Part shown: piece after piece, positions 63,201-64,000 of the stretch
Numbering within the stretch: the first letter of the stretch is position 1
Layout: each line of letters starts with the position of its first letter
Assembly (NCBI RefSeq): GCF_000330885.1
Contig: NC_020059.1
Span: forward strand, 3,629,501 to 3,693,500
Source of the DNA: Rhizobium tropici CIAT 899
GTDB taxonomy: Bacteria > Pseudomonadota > Alphaproteobacteria > Rhizobiales > Rhizobiaceae
DNA: 64,000 bases
Direction of reading: 5' to 3'
The notes under the pieces: generated by a model
Databases searched by the model: none
What the model was told of the DNA's origin: nothing
What the model saw: the letters and a program-made list of their open reading frames with translations, nothing else
Translations under genes and position numbers: made by a program

Positions 63201-64000
63201 TCTGCATCTGCGTACGTGTCCACGCCTGCGTGAGCTCGATGCCGAAGGTGTCGGGATTGCGGTAGCGCTCGACGGCCTTGTCGATTTCCTCGCGGTTCGG
63301 CGCGGCAATGGTCCAGAAGATGACACTGACCTTCTTGCCGGCGGGAACGCGCACGACGCGACGCAGCGACAGGCAGGCATCCATGGTGAAGCCGTCCGTG
63401 CCGGAGAGCGTCGCACCCGGATCGAAGGCTGCAGCTTCCGCAAGCGTGCGGCCGCGGCCGAGGAACTTGCGGCGGTCGGTTTCGAATTCGGTCGGACGTT
63501 CCGATCCGGCATTGTCGACGACCAGATGGGCGACCGACATGTCCGGCTCGTTATAGTCGCGCTTGTTGCGCTCGGCACGGATCACGTCACCGCTGTTGCC
63601 GATCTCTGTGCGCACGAACATGCGCGTGAAGACCGGGTGACCGGAATCGACGTCGTCACTCGCCAGCGCCGGCTCGAGATAGGAGGTCACTTCGATGAAG
63701 CGGTCCTCCGCACCCATGTTGAGCAGCGTCACACGGCGGCCTTCCGCATCGTGCTCGGTGGCGACGATGCACTCCACATCACTGGTGAGATCGCCGACGG
63801 TCTTGCTGTACTCGACCTTTTCATCGCTGAAGGCGACCTTGGCCTTTTCCCCTTCGATGCTACGCGGTTCCGCGGTCGCCGACCACCATTGGCCGGAAGC
63901 GGTATCGCGCAGGAAGATGAAGGTGCCCCAGCGGTCCTCCGTCGGGTCGGCGCGCCAGCGCGAGACCGTCAGGCCGTTCCAGCGCGAGTAGCCGGCACCG
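60223..64000 (-). CDS. ndvB: Cyclic beta-1,2-glucan synthase NdvB (ChvB), C-terminal part
   Basis: Partial: 1258 residues to the stop are visible, and the 5' part runs past the window end. The family protein is about 2800 residues, so a little under half is seen. NdvB is a very large inner-membrane enzyme that starts, extends and cyclises glucan from UDP-glucose. The visible part contains the C-terminal GH94 phosphorylase-like domain that sets ring size, with GGDWNDGMNRVG holding the catalytic Asp, WWLPGSGAGVRTHISDDVVWLAYA and TWYTGSAGWLYRVAVEGILG. The beta-sandwich before it (YSRWNGLTVSRWRADPTEDRWG) is at the window edge. Probably transcribed with opgC. Confidence 0.95.
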   Translation of the reverse strand, partial: GAGYSRWNGLTVSRWRADPTEDRWGTFIFLRDTASGQWWSATAEPRSIEGEKAKVAFSDEKVEYSKTVGDLTSDVECIVATEHDAEGRRVTLLNMGAEDRFIEVTSYLEPALASDDVDSGHPVFTRMFVRTEIGNSGDVIRAERNKRDYNEPDMSVAHLVVDNAGSERPTEFETDRRKFLGRGRTLAEAAAFDPGATLSGTDGFTMDACLSLRRVVRVPAGKKVSVIFWTIAAPNREEIDKAVERYRNPDTFGIELTQAWTRTQMQMRHVGVTSQQAAAFQKLARYLVYPDMHLRADGATVQAGLHSQSALWPVTISGDFPIFTLRINDDIDLEIAREALMAAEYLRSRGISADLVIVNERAVEQAQDMQRELDKLVEHVRHNQGDGLRQNIFSVRKDQIENETYQEILAASRVIFHARNGKLVDQIARAATLFASTQSDETTPVNRLSVPVTLQDSVFAAEPIEAQDDLDFWNGYGGFSKDGREYVVRLPGGQSTPHPWVNVISNERFGFHVPAEGGGFTWSHNSRDYQLTPWTNDMVINRPGEALYVADLDSSKVMTPYAGLSRNAKVRFEARHGLGYSIFSSEDDGVALELTQTVDRDRPVKLYRLRLSNKGAGSRRLRIYNYAEWVLGTNQNKTRPFILSTLDEETGALFANNPYSIDYFKRTAFMAASETHSSFSASRREFIGRHGTIQMPEAVVTAAALSNSTDLDGDPCGALAFDVTIAAGEQKEICFYMGDTATAEEARALVSEIRKADFEAVLSAGREFWDGFTGHVKISTPDKAMNNMINAWLPYQSLGCRIMSRTAFYQSSGAFGFRDQLQDTLAFLVHKPELARNQILNAAQRQFREGDVQHWWLPGSGAGVRTHISDDVVWLAYAIDQYCTVTGDKSLLDEELAFVEGAALMPGTHDAFYQPTVSQDKVSVYEHAALALDLAIKRKGGNGLPLILGGDWNDGMNRVGIQGRGESVWLGWFLAGMLTAFLPYAEARGDKERVKRWSDHLPELRKALESAGWDGGHYRRGYFDDGSPLGSSENFECQIDSIAQSWNILSGEGDRARGEKAMNAVLDKLVDDENRIIRLFTPPFAKSARDPGYIKSYPPGVRENGGQYTHAATWVVMALAEMDRGDDAWHCFDMLNPINHARDRDQADTYRVEPYVVAADIYGEGQLTGRGGWTWYTGSAGWLYRVAVEGILGIRVKNGRLFVKPALPSNWDGFAADIELPSGNYRISVSKAPDAAGYSVTINDRAIVHPEEGYPIGQ

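Overview
The window looks like chromosome of a Rhizobium-type alphaproteobacterium (Rhizobium/Agrobacterium group). Evidence: the cyclic beta-1,2-glucan genes ndvA and ndvB with an OpgC-type glucan modifier, a short RpoH2-like sigma-32, CarD, 7Fe ferredoxin FdxA, the poly-3-hydroxybutyrate genes phbAB/phaR, a SUV3-like helicase, a GGAAC-N16-CGTT (EcfG type) promoter, GANTC methylation sites and the palindromic intergenic repeats typical of rhizobia. No rRNA, tRNA, CRISPR or phage genes were seen.

Layout. 1-2061: 3' part of metA and a VWA (CoxE-like) gene. 2198-3854: a small secreted protein and galM. 3932-7686: a GlcNAc catabolic operon (GntR regulator, SIS-type nagB-II, nagA, a second SIS protein) ended by a strong hairpin. 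7780-12134: an RND efflux pump and its adaptor. 12449-14934: uup and thiamine pyrophosphokinase. 15007-17234: a divergent marR/MFS drug-efflux pair. 17307-20868: TPP riboswitch and the thiBPQ thiamine importer, which supplies the thiamine that the nearby ThiN pyrophosphorylates. 21139-25275: M48 lipoprotein peptidase, rpoH2, carD, fdxA. 25483-29016: S4-domain protein and SUV3-like helicase. 29017-30276: about 1.25 kb without a gene, with five diverged copies of a repeat, a very dense cluster of GANTC sites and a full CtrA box. 30277-31048: three tiny envelope genes. 31181-34066: PHB synthesis (phbB, phbA) and its divergent regulator phaR. 34402-39539: rpmF, a GST, mtgA, ispA, a LysE exporter, ispG. 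39667-46304: more variable genes (two transporters, a serine hydrolase, a TonB-like DUF930 protein, an acyltransferase/SGNH hydrolase pair). 46718-49015: a polar amino acid (cystine-like) ABC importer. 49199-50635: a branched-chain-codon leader peptide, hairpins and terminator in front of a Bcr/CflA exporter. 50736-54197: pyruvate carboxylase. 54313-64000: the cyclic glucan region (LuxR-type regulator, ndvA, an ISAs1-type insertion sequence with an intact 10-bp target duplication, opgC, and ndvB running off the end).

The least explained and most interesting places are the GANTC-rich repeat array at 29.2-29.95 kb, the putative attenuator at 49.2-49.3 kb, and the EcfG-type promoter 300 bp upstream of rpoH2. 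Start codons were chosen from Shine-Dalgarno position, overlaps and family length. Uncertain ones are flagged. All functional names rest on recognised motifs and remembered family sequences, not on a database search.
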